A stretch of 6,457 nt of DNA from contig CANJYI010000164.1 in NCBI GenBank assembly GCA_947478975.1, positions 1 through 6,457 on the forward strand. Reading direction: 5' to 3'. This document shows positions 6,375-6,457 of the stretch, piece by piece. The number at the start of each line of letters is the position of its first letter. Position 1 is the stretch's first letter. Under the pieces are notes generated by a model. That model was not told the origin of the DNA and did no database searches. It saw only the letters and a program-made list of their open reading frames with translations. The translations under genes and the position numbers were made by a program. This DNA is from Chthoniobacteraceae bacterium (GTDB lineage: Bacteria > Verrucomicrobiota > Verrucomicrobiia > Chthoniobacterales > Chthoniobacteraceae).

Positions 6375-6406
6375 AAAGGAGGCCGTCAGGAGCTTCTGTG
6401 ACCATC
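6357..6406. repeat. Two overlapping inverted repeats downstream of the SNF2 gene
   Basis: GATGGTCA (6363-6370) is the perfect inverse of TGACCATC (6399-6406). GTCACAG (6357-6363) is the perfect inverse of CTGTGAC (6396-6402). The right arms overlap, so only one stem can form at a time. A direct repeat GCCGTCA occurs at 6354-6360 and 6382-6388. No T-run follows, so this is not an evident intrinsic terminator. The rest of 6283-6457 holds no gene I can support. Confidence 0.4.
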
Positions 6407-6457
6407 CGGGTCGTGTGCGGATGGAGGTCCGAATAAGGGTTTGTGGGGATTGTCTGG

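Noticed and set aside
6376..6383. AAAGGAGG, a strong Shine-Dalgarno-like sequence
   Set aside because: The nearest downstream starts are too far away or stop quickly: GTG at 6398 is 14 nt away and its frame stops after 12 codons.
6421..6457. ATG opening a frame to the right edge (MEVRIRVCGDCL)
   Set aside because: Twelve codons with no Shine-Dalgarno sequence and no recognisable motif are too few to call a gene.

Overview
The window is a GC-rich bacterial chromosome segment with two unrelated parts. Its genes point to a Gram-negative-type bacterium. The SWIM/SNF2 protein resembles helicases I associate with Verrucomicrobiota, and most start codons lack a clear Shine-Dalgarno sequence. That phylum assignment is inference from recall, not a search result.

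Left part (1-1270, minus strand) is a nickel/cobalt efflux operon. It is transcribed leftwards from an extended -10 promoter (TGATACAAT, 1269-1261) that overlaps a perfect 7-5-7 palindrome (1245-1263). Gene order is: a CsoR/RcnR-family metal sensor (951-1229), an RcnA permease with a His-rich loop built from 12-bp tandem repeats (138-935), and the first 38 codons of what looks like a cation diffusion facilitator transporter (1-114, cut by the window edge). The likely logic is that the apo-sensor sits on the palindrome and blocks the promoter, metal releases it, and RcnA plus the CDF protein export the metal.

Middle part (1271-3051, plus strand) has a 210-bp leader and then cimA, encoding (R)-citramalate synthase, the first enzyme of the pyruvate route to isoleucine. 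The leader ends in two mutually exclusive stems, one of which pairs with the cimA Shine-Dalgarno sequence.

Right part (3052-6282, plus strand) has a 90-bp gap with a strong hairpin, then a large SWIM zinc-finger/SNF2 ATPase with complete helicase motifs and a long unassigned middle region. The last 175 bases hold no convincing gene, but carry four CAGATG repeats and overlapping inverted repeats.

No mobile element, CRISPR array, tRNA or rRNA was seen. I found no clear new multi-gene system. The most testable new points are the cimA leader, the sensor's altered metal-ligand set and the SNF2 leader hairpin.
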